DNA of 14,597 nt from JBLHOS01 sp047623825 (GTDB lineage Bacteria; Pseudomonadota; Alphaproteobacteria; Rhodobacterales; Rhodobacteraceae). The position numbers and the translations under genes were made by a program. The DNA lies in the NCBI GenBank assembly GCA_047623825.1, contig JBLHOS010000077.1, positions 1 to 14,597 of the forward strand, read 5' to 3'. The stretch's first letter is position 1; the number at the start of each line of letters is the position of its first letter. Below the pieces are notes generated by a model that had not been told where the DNA came from, made no database searches, and saw only the letters and a program-made list of their open reading frames with translations. Positions 1-7,139 of this stretch are shown here, piece by piece.

Positions 1-565
1 CGTTCTCTTCGTACCAGCTAACCAATGCTTGGGCGGTATCGCCATCTTGCAGGCAGGCATCAACCTGATCACGCGTCAGGCCAACGGTCAGGCCAATACG
101 ACTTAGATTTTCGGCAACAGTCGCAGGGTCACCGACGGTCCATTCAGACTGGTTTTCGTATAGCAAATCGACAACGCCGAAATAGCGAACTGGCCCTGCA
201 CACCTAGCGATCATACCAGCCCACAGGCCGTAACGGTCAAAGTAAACTTCACGGTAAATGAACTGAACCAGCCCGGTATCGATGAAGTTTTCCTCCAACT
301 GCGGGAAAACTGTCTCGTGGAAACTCCGACAGTGGGGGCACGTGAATGAGGCGTATTCGATCACAGTAATCGGTGCCTCTGGGTCGCCCAAAGTCATCTC
401 GATAATGGCAGAGGTATCGACGTCAGTTGCCTCTACCGTGTCTTGGGCATTGGCGGCACTGACTGGCAACAACGAGGTGGCCTGATCCGGCGGCGACAAA
501 TACACATAAGCACCGATCGTGACGGCGATCGCGGCCAACGCGGCGACTAGAATGGTTCGGTTCAT
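1..565 (-). CDS. DsbA-family thiol-disulfide oxidoreductase, partial (C-terminus outside window)
   Basis: Reading leftward from ATG at 565-563, the frame stays open to the window edge (188 codons seen). Residues 1-22 form a hydrophobic export signal or anchor. A linker to about residue 55 leads into a thioredoxin-fold segment containing ITVIEYASFTCPHC, where C76-P-H-C79 is the redox-active CXXC motif typical of DsbA-type proteins. The later helix-rich part (LTRDQVDACLQDGDTAQAL) fits the DsbA helical insertion and C-terminal thioredoxin half. The likely role is periplasmic disulfide formation or transfer. A GAGGA about 10 nt upstream supports the start. It lies head to tail behind the DciA-like gene with a short gap (566-581), suggesting one transcript. 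The cis-Pro loop and true end are not visible, so DsbA and related DsbG/DsbC-like oxidoreductases cannot be separated further. Confidence 0.85.
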   Translation of the reverse strand, partial: MNRTILVAALAAIAVTIGAYVYLSPPDQATSLLPVSAANAQDTVEATDVDTSAIIEMTLGDPEAPITVIEYASFTCPHCRSFHETVFPQLEENFIDTGLVQFIYREVYFDRYGLWAGMIARCAGPVRYFGVVDLLYENQSEWTVGDPATVAENLSRIGLTVGLTRDQVDACLQDGDTAQALVSWYEEN

Positions 566-581
566 AGGGGAGGTCCTCAAT

Positions 582-1109
582 TCAGCTCATATTCTTGGTT
601 AAAATATTCTCGGCCAGACGCTCAAGCGCTGATTTCAGATCGGGGTCTGCGACCTTTGATGCGGCTTGTTGAGCGGCCTGAACGATCTTGGCGTCAGGTA
701 ACTTCTTTGGCTTTGGCGCAGCATAGAACTGCGCCTGACCTTCGGCAAACCCGGATGGGGCGGTCTGGGTCAGGACAATCTTGCTAATCGCGTTATAGCC
801 GTAACACGCGTTTACCCGCTGGCGGATCTGTTCTTTCTGCATCTCAAGAATTGGGGCGTGCGATCCAGTGGTCAACAAAACCAATGTCGCGCCCAACCCA
901 TTTGGACTGAACCGAACCTTGACCGGTGCGGCCATTACGGCAGTCTCTTGACCTACAAACTCAACCCAATGGGTGATCAGCTTGGTATCACTGAACCCGC
1001 GTTTTTCCAATGGCTTACGCATTTGCCCCAGCGCCAGCTTGGACGCGGGTTCAAATCCTCGCCTACGGCGCGGCGGTTCGGTCTTGCTGAAACCTCTTTG
1101 AGCAGCCAT
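582..1109 (-). CDS. DciA-like DUF721 protein (putative replicative helicase loader)
   Basis: This 175-aa protein has a basic, disordered N-terminus (RRRRGFEP, residues 1-20) followed by a DUF721-type domain at about 25-120. The characteristic pattern is a helix, then W-x-E-F-V-G (WVEFVGQ), then strands with LVLLTTGSHAPILEMQKEQIRQRVN. The 'hA..L....ilerIN' segment is typical of DciA/DUF721. The C-terminal 55 residues are Ala/Lys-rich helix. In many bacteria lacking DnaC, DciA helps place the DnaB helicase; assigning that job here is by family. The start has AGGA about 8 nt upstream. The gene is divergent from mutY with a 79-bp gap, so both promoters must lie in 1110-1188. Its placement next to mutY and a DsbA-family gene is, from memory, common in Rhodobacteraceae. 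Confidence 0.8.
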   Translation of the reverse strand: MAAQRGFSKTEPPRRRRGFEPASKLALGQMRKPLEKRGFSDTKLITHWVEFVGQETAVMAAPVKVRFSPNGLGATLVLLTTGSHAPILEMQKEQIRQRVNACYGYNAISKIVLTQTAPSGFAEGQAQFYAAPKPKKLPDAKIVQAAQQAASKVADPDLKSALERLAENILTKNMS

Positions 1110-1188
1110 GTCTCTTTCCTGATGTTCGATGTATTCTAGCTGTGCTGGACACAGGAACCAATGCCAACCAGACGGTACTGTATAAACT

Positions 1189-2247
1189 ATGCGTGAACGC
1201 CCCCAAAGCCCAGAAATTCTGATCTGGTATGACCAGCACGCAAGAGATCTACCGTGGCGGATAGCACCGCATGACAGTAAATCAGGTATCCGCCCAGACC
1301 CTTATCGCATCTGGCTATCCGAAGTGATGCTGCAACAAACCACTGTTGCGGCAGTGAAAGAGTATTTTGCCAAGTTCACCCGACTTTGGCCAACCGTGCA
1401 TGATTTGGCAAATGCGGTTGATGCTGATGTGATGGCTGCGTGGGCAGGCCTTGGTTACTATGCCCGCGCCCGCAATTTGTTGAAATGCGCCCGCGTGGTT
1501 GCGCAGGATTTGGATGGAACTTTTCCTGATCAGCTTGATGAACTGCTCAAACTTCCTGGAATAGGGCCTTATACGGCGGCAGCCATTGCAGCGATTGCCT
1601 TTAATCAGCAGGCCACGGTTCTGGACGGAAATGTTGAGCGTGTGATGGCCCGCCTTTATGCAATTGAAACCCCACTACCAACAGCCAAGCCAGAGCTGAT
1701 GGCGCTAGCCGCGGCCTTGACGCCGCCCGATCGTCCCGGTGATCACGCCCAGGCGGTGATGGATCTTGGGGCGACCATTTGCACGCCGCGCAATCCGGCG
1801 TGTGGCATTTGCCCTTGGCGCGATCCGTGCCACGCACGCACTCTTGGAATTTCCGCACAACTGCCCCGAAAGCTGCCAAAGAAAGCCAAGCCTGTCAGGC
1901 ACGGAATCGCCTATGTGGCGCAGCGCGCAGATGGTGCATGGTTGCTGGAAACGCGACCCAACAAAGGGCTTCTAGGCGGAATGCTGGCCTTTCCCAGCAC
2001 CGATTGGTCCGATGATCCGACACCTGCACCGCCGTTTGAGGCTATTTGGCACGACCCGGACCTTGAGGTTCGCCACACCTTCACGCATTTTCACTTGCGG
2101 CTGCGGGTCCTGATGGCAAAGGCAACTATGTCCACAATCCCTGACAGAGGCTCGTTTTATCCCAATTCCAGCTTCTCACCGACAGCGTTGCCGACCCTGA
2201 TGCGCAAGGCCTTCGATCTAACGCGAGGTTTCGGATCTTCTGATTGA
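1189..2247 (+). CDS. mutY: A/G-specific adenine glycosylase MutY
   Basis: This 352-aa DNA repair enzyme removes adenine mispaired with 8-oxoguanine or guanine. The N-terminal HhH-GPD domain shows WLSEVMLQQT (the E is the catalytic Glu of MutY), the helix-hairpin-helix LPGIGPYTAAAIAAIAF, and VLDGNVERV, whose D is the conserved catalytic Asp. The 4Fe-4S cluster loop is present as C-x6-C-x2-C-x5-C (CTPRNPACGICPWRDPC). The last ~130 residues form the NUDIX-like 8-oxoG-recognition domain (GLLGGMLAFPSTDW, then the HTFTHFHLRLRV strand). Length is normal for MutY. The ATG at 1189 has no strong Shine-Dalgarno, but it sits just before the conserved start of the domain. alkB follows within about 60 bp and may be read through from this gene. 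Confidence 0.96.
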   Translation: MRERPQSPEILIWYDQHARDLPWRIAPHDSKSGIRPDPYRIWLSEVMLQQTTVAAVKEYFAKFTRLWPTVHDLANAVDADVMAAWAGLGYYARARNLLKCARVVAQDLDGTFPDQLDELLKLPGIGPYTAAAIAAIAFNQQATVLDGNVERVMARLYAIETPLPTAKPELMALAAALTPPDRPGDHAQAVMDLGATICTPRNPACGICPWRDPCHARTLGISAQLPRKLPKKAKPVRHGIAYVAQRADGAWLLETRPNKGLLGGMLAFPSTDWSDDPTPAPPFEAIWHDPDLEVRHTFTHFHLRLRVLMAKATMSTIPDRGSFYPNSSFSPTALPTLMRKAFDLTRGFGSSD

Positions 2248-2304
2248 GCCTTGGTCCGTTTTTGGGATAAGCTTGACCCAGAACAATATTTTCAAAGGCC
2301 GATC

Positions 2305-3438
2305 ATGATCCCCACAGCCCAAGTCGCCAAATTTCAGAACGCGTTGCCTTTTTGGCTATCGCTGGCGATGTTGCCTGTGATTGTAATCGCAGCTCTTCAA
2401 GGTGGGTGGTGGATCCTGCTGGTTCCGTTGTCGTCTTGGGGCCTGTTTTCACTGCTTGACGCATTTGTTGGGTTGGAGTTGGAAAACAAAGATCCTGAGA
2501 CCAGCGAAGACCAGCTGTTTTGGTACAAACTAGTGACGCTGATCTGGCCGGCGCTTCAGTTGTGTGTAATCTTTGGAATGATCTGGTATACGCAAGCTGC
2601 CGACCATCTTGGCACCGTAGAAAAAGTGGGCCTTTTCTTTGGCGTTGGGATCCTGTCAGGCACTGTCGGGATCAATTACAGCCACGAACTTATGCATCAG
2701 AAAAGTAAGCAAGAGCGGTGGATGTCCGACATTCTGCTGGCCTCCGTCCTCTATTCGCATTTCCGGTCTGAGCATTTGTTGGTTCATCACCGCTATGTCG
2801 GAACCAGCCGTGATCCGGTCACCGCACGATACAATGAGGGTTTTCACCGCTTTTTCCCGAGGGTTTTGGTCCAGTGCTGGGTTTCTGCCTTCAAAGCCGA
2901 AAAGGCTATGCTGGCGCGCAAGGGCCTACCCTGGACTGACAGCTCCAATCCGTTCTGGAAATACTGGGCGCTTCAAGCCAGCTTTCTAGTGCTGGCCTTT
3001 TTAATCGGCGGGCTGGGCGGGGTAATCTTATTTTTGGTGCAGGCCTTCGTGGCCCTATGGCAGTTAGAGCTGACAAATTATGTCGAGCATTACGGCCTGA
3101 CGCGCAAATACTTGGGTGACAGTAAATACGAACATGTCCAGCCGCGCCATTCGTGGAACGCAGCGCACAAAGCCTCAAACATGTTATTGATCAATCTGCA
3201 GCGCCATTCCGATCATCATTACAAACCTGATCGCCGCTATCCGCTGTTACAGAATTATACCGAGGCCGAGGCTCCACAGCTGCCGTTTGGCTATCCGGTG
3301 ATGACTGCGTTGGCGATGGTGCCGCCGGTGTTCCAAAAAATAATGAACCCGCGCGTCAAACGCTGGCGCCAGATGTATTACCCTGAAATCACCGATTGGC
3401 ACCCCTATAACAAGGCGCTGAACCCACCGCCGCATTAG
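2305..3438 (+). CDS. alkB: Alkane 1-monooxygenase AlkB (membrane di-iron hydroxylase)
   Basis: This integral-membrane non-haem di-iron enzyme hydroxylates the terminal carbon of medium-chain alkanes to 1-alkanols, using electrons from rubredoxin. All AlkB histidine motifs are visible: HELMH, EHLLVHHRYVGTSRDP (usual form EHxxGHHxxVATxxDP), NYVEHYGL and LQRHSDHH. Several hydrophobic segments precede and separate them, as expected for about six membrane helices. The frame is open from a TTG at 2251, but I choose ATG at 2305 (377 aa) because AAAGG lies 6 nt upstream of it, while the TTG has no ribosome site. The C-terminus (YYPEITDWHPYNKALNPPPH) is of normal type. No rubredoxin or rubredoxin reductase gene is in the window. 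The stop overlaps the convergent cupin stop by 4 bases. Confidence 0.95.
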   Translation: MIPTAQVAKFQNALPFWLSLAMLPVIVIAALQGGWWILLVPLSSWGLFSLLDAFVGLELENKDPETSEDQLFWYKLVTLIWPALQLCVIFGMIWYTQAADHLGTVEKVGLFFGVGILSGTVGINYSHELMHQKSKQERWMSDILLASVLYSHFRSEHLLVHHRYVGTSRDPVTARYNEGFHRFFPRVLVQCWVSAFKAEKAMLARKGLPWTDSSNPFWKYWALQASFLVLAFLIGGLGGVILFLVQAFVALWQLELTNYVEHYGLTRKYLGDSKYEHVQPRHSWNAAHKASNMLLINLQRHSDHHYKPDRRYPLLQNYTEAEAPQLPFGYPVMTALAMVPPVFQKIMNPRVKRWRQMYYPEITDWHPYNKALNPPPH

Positions 3439-4100
3439 GCCGCCACTGGCAGCAGGTGCCCGGTCTTTACATAGATCAGGCAGCCCTCATCGGATTGGGA
3501 GCGATGCTCCGACAGATGTGGTGACCGGATCCAGGTGCCCGCCGGATAATCACCATACTCATCCTGAAAGACGCCTTCGATCACGTAAACCTCTTCGCCG
3601 CCCCAGTGCGCATGCCGGCCCAATTGGGTTCCCGGCGCCCAGCGCACCAGTGCCACATGCTCTTGGGGTTGGTCGTGCAGCGGCAGAACACTCAGCCCCT
3701 CGATCTGACCCGGGCGGAATGCCACTGTTGCGGTATCGATGACCTTTTGATCCTGATCCTGTGCTTCAAACTGATGCAGCTTGACCAGAATAGTACACCC
3801 CCCTGCAGTATGGGGCTTATGGGCAGTCCCAATTGGATTGCGCACATATGAGCCGGCTGGATAATCGCCACTTTCATCTGAAAAGACGCCGTCCAGAACC
3901 AGATACTCCTCACCACCGTCATGGCGGTGGGCGTCGAAATATGAATTTGGGGCAAAGCGAACAAGTGTCGTCGCGCGCGCCACTTCATCGCCGATCCTGT
4001 CCAGCATTATGCGATCCACCCCACCGGCAGGTGAATGGACCCAATTGTAATCTGACGGACGCACAACAACGCGCTTTGAAAAATCTGCATTGATCCGCAT
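3435..4100 (-). CDS. ChrR-like double-cupin protein
   Basis: This 221-aa protein consists of two tandem cupin repeats of the ChrR (anti-sigma, cupin_7) type. Repeat 1 (about 45-108) has H58-x-H60-xxx-E64 in AHRHDGGEEYLVLDGVF. Repeat 2 (about 148-212) has H163-x-H165-xxx-E169 in GRHAHWGGEEVYVIEGVF. Each is followed by D-Y-P-A-G-(S/T) and a further His, giving two plausible metal sites. Full ChrR has an N-terminal zinc-binding anti-sigma domain; it is absent here, and no ECF sigma gene is adjacent. A sequestering role is therefore not supported, and small-molecule or peroxide handling is only a guess. ATG at 4100 has GGAGA six bases upstream. It converges on alkB, the stops overlapping at 3435-3438. 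Confidence 0.85.
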   Translation of the reverse strand: MRINADFSKRVVVRPSDYNWVHSPAGGVDRIMLDRIGDEVARATTLVRFAPNSYFDAHRHDGGEEYLVLDGVFSDESGDYPAGSYVRNPIGTAHKPHTAGGCTILVKLHQFEAQDQDQKVIDTATVAFRPGQIEGLSVLPLHDQPQEHVALVRWAPGTQLGRHAHWGGEEVYVIEGVFQDEYGDYPAGTWIRSPHLSEHRSQSDEGCLIYVKTGHLLPVAA

Positions 4101-4165
4101 CTGAAGTCTCCGTTAGGTGGCAATACGCGTTTGGCGCATATTTTCAGATAACCATGATCTCAGCA

Positions 4166-4201
4166 ACGAAAAGACCCCGCCAGTCTTGGGAACGGCGGGG
4201 T
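4166..4201 (-). terminator. Rho-independent terminator after ccrM
   Basis: Read on the minus strand, ACCCCGCC (4201-4194) pairs over 8 bp with GGCGGGGT (4181-4174) around a 12-nt loop. It is followed at once by CTTTTCG. It lies about 50 bp beyond the ccrM stop and before the cupin gene, so it should separate those two leftward genes. Confidence 0.8.
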
Positions 4202-4251
4202 GAGGTCATGCCAGGCACAAAGGCCTCAGGCACGGGCAGTTCTGAATTATA

Positions 4252-5358
4252 TCAGGTTTTTTCCGCTCGGATCTGCTGACGCAGCAAATCAATCGGAACG
4301 GATTTACCTTCGCGCTTAAAGCACCAATATGTCCAACCATTACAGCTGGGCGCGCCTTCTAGTGCGGCCCCCACCTGATGGATAGAGCCTTTGGTCTCAG
4401 ACGAAATCAAGGTCCCATCAACACGCACCTTGGCCGTATGGCGACCATTCATGCTCATCAACTCTTCGCCCGGCTGCAACATGCCTCGTTCGACTAACTG
4501 GCCAAACGGCACTCGCGGCTCAGCCCGTTTTGATCCGGTCACTTCCAGCGAGGAGCGGTCATATTTACGCACCTTCGACAGGCGCTTTTCCGCGACGGCG
4601 CGATACGCTTCTTCGCGTTCGATCCCGATGTATTCACGGCCTAGTTTCTTGGCAACTGCGCCGGTTGTACCGGTGCCAAAGAATGGATCCAGAACCACGT
4701 CGCCCGGATTTGTCGTTGCCACCAGAATACGGTGCAGCAAGCTTTCAGGTTTTTGCGTCGGATGCGCCTTATCACCCATTTCGTTCTTCAACCGCTCATG
4801 GCCAGTGCAGATCGGCAAAACCCAGTCACTGCGCATCTGAACGCCCTCATTCAGCGACTTCAGCGCCTCATAGTTGAAGGTGTATTTTGAGCCTTCGTTC
4901 TTAGAGGCCCAGATCAGCGTCTCATGAGCGTTGGTCAGTCGCATCCCACGAAAGTTCGGCATCGGGTTGGATTTGCGCCAGACCACATCGTTCAAGATCC
5001 AATAGCCTTGGTCCTGCAAGGCAGCACCAACCCGAAAGATGTTGTGATAGCTGCCGATCACCCACAATGCGCCGTTGGGCTTTAGCAGACGTTTGGCGGC
5101 TTTTAGCCATGCCTTGGTGAACTTGTCATAAAGCGCAAAGCTATCGAACTGGTCCCAAGCGTCATCAACCGCATCCACTTTGGAATTATCGGGACGATGC
5201 AAACTGTTCTTTAGCTGCAAATTATAGGGCGGATCGGCAAAGATCAGATCGACGGATGCCTCCGGCAGACTGTTCATCACTTCGATGCAGTCGCCGTCCA
5301 AAATTGTATTGAGGGGGAGCGTCGCCGCAACCCGCGTAGGTGTTTTAATCGTCATCAC
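4252..5358 (-). CDS. ccrM: Cell-cycle adenine DNA methyltransferase CcrM (GANTC)
   Basis: This 368-aa N6-adenine methyltransferase of the CcrM family methylates adenine in GANTC and couples methylation state to the alphaproteobacterial cell cycle. The catalytic motif IV DPPY lies in VDLIFADPPYNLQL near residue 43. The AdoMet-binding motif I, DPFFGTGTTGAVAKKLGREYIGIE, is C-terminal to it, giving the beta-class order. The last ~90 residues (VPFGQLVERGMLQPGEEL to NGWTYWCFKREGKSVPIDLLR) match the CcrM-specific C-terminal domain needed for DNA recognition. ATG at 5358 has AGAGG five bases upstream; a second ATG follows directly. It lies 86 bp downstream of rnhB on the same strand, with its own leader carrying two GANTC sites. 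No cognate restriction gene is present, consistent with an orphan methylase. Confidence 0.96.
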   Translation of the reverse strand: MMTIKTPTRVAATLPLNTILDGDCIEVMNSLPEASVDLIFADPPYNLQLKNSLHRPDNSKVDAVDDAWDQFDSFALYDKFTKAWLKAAKRLLKPNGALWVIGSYHNIFRVGAALQDQGYWILNDVVWRKSNPMPNFRGMRLTNAHETLIWASKNEGSKYTFNYEALKSLNEGVQMRSDWVLPICTGHERLKNEMGDKAHPTQKPESLLHRILVATTNPGDVVLDPFFGTGTTGAVAKKLGREYIGIEREEAYRAVAEKRLSKVRKYDRSSLEVTGSKRAEPRVPFGQLVERGMLQPGEELMSMNGRHTAKVRVDGTLISSETKGSIHQVGAALEGAPSCNGWTYWCFKREGKSVPIDLLRQQIRAEKT

Positions 5359-5407
5359 TGCCTCTGAATTGCGCCTCTTTTGGGCGTCGTTTTCTAAGGA
5401 CGAAGAT

Positions 5408-5423
5408 GAGTCAAAGGTGATTC
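5408..5423 (-). promoter_or_regulatory. Pair of GANTC sites in ccrM leader
   Basis: GAGTC at 5408-5412 and GATTC at 5419-5423 (plus-strand reading) lie 50-65 bp upstream of the ccrM start, inside the 86-bp gap after rnhB. GANTC is the site methylated by CcrM itself. In Caulobacter, ccrM transcription is sensitive to methylation of GANTC sites near its promoter, so self-regulation is plausible. No clear promoter boxes could be fixed beside them. Confidence 0.5.
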
Positions 5424-5444
5424 GCAGTCAATTTCTTTTTTAAA

Positions 5445-6068
5445 TCAGTAGGTTATAGAATTATCTTGATACAAGATGTTGTGTACTGGCTTGAAGGAAC
5501 GCCTATGATGTGGGGTCACCCCTAAATCCCGGAGGGCGGACAGATGTAATTTTGTCGGGTATCCGGCGTTCTGCTCCCAGCCATAGCCCGGAAATTGTTC
5601 CGCCAGCGCACTCATGTGTCGATCACGCACCACCTTGGCCATGATTGATGCAGCTGAAATTGACAGACTTCGCGCGTCGCCTTTGACCAATGCGGTTGCC
5701 GGACAGGCCAGCCCAGGCGGGATTGCATTGCCATCGATCAGCGCATGATTTGGCGTCCTCGCCAGCCCCTCAACCGCGCGCCGCATCGCAAGGAAGGTGG
5801 CGTTGCGAATATTGATCGCATCGATCTCCTCAACACTGGCCCAGCCTATCGCGTAGATAGCGACACCCGACAGCGCGTCGTGCAGCACATCGCGCTGCCG
5901 CGCGCTAAGAACTTTCGAATCGTTCAACCCATCGGGGATGGCGCCCGGATCCAAGATCAGAGCAGCGGCAGTCACTGGCCCAGCCAAGGGACCACGACCA
6001 ACTTCATCCACCCCTGCAACCACGCCACCGATTGCAATCTCATATTCATAGCTAGGTCCGCTTTTCAT
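5445..6068 (-). CDS. rnhB: Ribonuclease HII
   Basis: This ~207-aa RNase HII removes RNA primers and single ribonucleotides from DNA. The signature AGVDEVGRGPLAGPV carries the first catalytic D-E pair. DSKVLSARQRD, HALIDGN (third acidic residue) and KGDARSLSISAASIMAKVVRDRHM (the conserved K-G-D...S-x-A-A-S-I-x-A-K-V-x-R-D block with the last Asp) follow in family order. The frame extends to a TTG at 6104, but that codon lies in the T-tract of the upstream terminator. I therefore choose ATG at 6068, which still leaves about 17 residues before the core domain. It is followed by ccrM on the same strand, an arrangement I recall as common in Rhodobacterales. Confidence 0.94.
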   Translation of the reverse strand: MKSGPSYEYEIAIGGVVAGVDEVGRGPLAGPVTAAALILDPGAIPDGLNDSKVLSARQRDVLHDALSGVAIYAIGWASVEEIDAINIRNATFLAMRRAVEGLARTPNHALIDGNAIPPGLACPATALVKGDARSLSISAASIMAKVVRDRHMSALAEQFPGYGWEQNAGYPTKLHLSALRDLGVTPHHRRSFKPVHNILYQDNSITY

Positions 6069-6103
6069 GATCGGCTTCAAACCATGTGTCTCTTGGGCTG
6101 ACA

Positions 6104-6134
6104 AGTAAAAGGCGGCAGAATTTCCCCCGCCGCC
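6104..6134 (-). terminator. Probable rho-independent terminator after the small exported-protein gene
   Basis: On the minus strand GGCGGC (6134-6129) pairs with GCCGCC (6116-6111) over 6 bp with a 12-nt loop, followed by TTTTAC. It lies about 47 bp after the stop of the 6181-6690 gene and before rnhB, so rnhB would need its own promoter or read-through. Confidence 0.6.
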
Positions 6135-6180
6135 CCTTAGGCCTGCTCTGATTTTCTTGACCTTGGCCCGTATTTTTAAA

Positions 6181-6690
6181 TTACCCCAAAACCCAGCCGT
6201 TCCGCTCTAGGCAGCGCCCCTGATAAAAGTAACGGGTGCCCTGGAAGGAGTTGACCTGACGAACGCAATTCTCGGGCAGCTGGTTTGGGCGGGCGACACT
6301 GGTGCGCATGCAGCGCGCCGCATATCCCCGAGCCTGACCGTGTGGCGTATTCACAGAGCGAAAACAATTTGCAGGGGCAATCAGCGCGTTGCGATGGGGG
6401 CGATGTCCGTTGCCATGGGTGTTGCGGTGCGGCCTATGTCCGTTCCCATTGGCGTTGCGCTGGGGCTGCGTGTTGTATTGGCGCGTCACGGTGGCGTTGT
6501 TGCGGTCGTCCCGGTCGTTGCGATTATCGACGGCGCGACTGATCGCATAAAGGGCGGCAAGCCCAGCAATAACACCGGCGACGGCTTCTGCGTCAGCGGC
6601 AGCTGGCGTTGAAGTCACGGTCAGCCCGGTCAAGGCAATCGTCAACGATAATGCGCTGGCGGTTAGGGTCTTTGTGACAAATCCAAACAT
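6181..6690 (-). CDS. Small exported protein of unknown function with Gly/His/Arg repeat
   Basis: This 169-aa protein has a clear signal peptide: MFGFVTKTLTASALSLTIAL and on to STPAAADA, cleavage likely after about residue 31. A short hydrophobic stretch (VAGVIAGLAALYAI) follows. Next comes a charged N/R/D-rich segment and a Gly/His/Arg-rich tract made of two 11-residue units, then a C-terminal domain with four Cys (NCFRSVN, AARCM, ENCVRQVN, GRCLERNGW) that may form two disulfides. ATG at 6690 was chosen over an upstream start at 6744 because GGAGGATCCC sits immediately before it and the signal peptide begins there. The family looks like Rhodobacteraceae exported proteins of unknown function; I assign none. 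Confidence 0.75.
   Translation of the reverse strand: MFGFVTKTLTASALSLTIALTGLTVTSTPAAADAEAVAGVIAGLAALYAISRAVDNRNDRDDRNNATVTRQYNTQPQRNANGNGHRPHRNTHGNGHRPHRNALIAPANCFRSVNTPHGQARGYAARCMRTSVARPNQLPENCVRQVNSFQGTRYFYQGRCLERNGWVLG
6391..6456 (-). repeat. Two tandem 33-bp coding repeats
   Basis: The minus-strand units at 6456-6424 and 6423-6391 each encode 11 residues, N-(A/T)-(N/H)-GNGHRPHR. They differ at a few third positions and two residues, so the duplication is not very recent. They lie inside the small exported-protein gene. Confidence 0.85.
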
Positions 6691-6778
6691 GGGATCCTCC
6701 AGTTGGGTTGGGCGTCGCACCAAAAGCAGTGCGGGATGTACCAACCATGGCCGAACCCCAGATCGTCACTCAATATCA

Positions 6779-6831
6779 GGCCACCGTTATCTGATAACAG
6801 CGTGGCCAAACGCCTGTCGTTATTGAATAAC
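6779..6831. promoter_or_regulatory. Two matching 13-bp palindromes (candidate operator pair)
   Basis: GTTATCTGATAAC at 6786-6798 and GTTATTGAATAAC at 6819-6831 are each perfect dyads apart from the centre base. They share the form GTTATYNRATAAC. Their centres are 33 bp apart, about three helical turns. The first is also flanked by GGCCAC/GTGGCC arms (6779-6784, 6802-6807). The second ends 26 bp before the ATG at 6858. The place and symmetry suggest a dimeric regulator acting on the rightward operon; which protein binds is unknown. Confidence 0.55.
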
Positions 6832-6857
6832 CGTTGTGCATGGCGCAATGTCTGGAC

Positions 6858-7139
6858 ATGAAACAAATTGCCCTCACCCTAACCTTCATCGCACTGTCCA
6901 GCCCGCTCTACGCGGACTGCTATGCCGATTACAAAGCAAAGATGGATAACCCGTTGCGTCTGCATTACGGTGTTATACGATTGCCTGACAGTGCGTGTTT
7001 GCGCCCTGCCGCATCAGCCGCCATCGCCCAGCGCGTCTTAAGTGGTGGCTGGCAGTTTCTAGAATTGATGTCGATTTTCGACGAATCCGGTCTTGCCGCC
7101 AGGAGAAATGATGCCGGGCAATATTACCTCCGTTTCTGA
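6858..7139 (+). CDS. Small exported protein of unknown function
   Basis: This 93-aa protein has a signal peptide (KQIALTLTFIALSSPLYA, cleavage before D in ADCYADYKAK). The mature part of about 74 residues has two Cys (one near its start, one in DSACL) that could form a disulfide, and ends GQYYLRF. I do not recognise the family. ATG at 6858 was chosen over one 24 bases upstream because it begins the signal peptide directly; the ribosome site is weak in both cases. Its end overlaps the start of the next gene by 29 bases, so the two are probably translationally coupled. It is the first gene after the palindrome pair. Confidence 0.7.
   Translation: MKQIALTLTFIALSSPLYADCYADYKAKMDNPLRLHYGVIRLPDSACLRPAASAAIAQRVLSGGWQFLELMSIFDESGLAARRNDAGQYYLRF

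Noticed and set aside
2251..2304. TTG start at 2251 for alkB
   Set aside because: No ribosome site precedes it, while ATG at 2305 has AAAGG at the right distance and begins just before the first membrane helix.
5359..5460. CtrA box upstream of ccrM
   Set aside because: TTAA followed by a second TTRA-like half occurs at the wrong spacing (8, not 7) and with a mismatch.
6069..6104. TTG start at 6104 for rnhB
   Set aside because: It falls in the T-tract of the upstream terminator; ATG at 6068 leaves a normal N-terminus.
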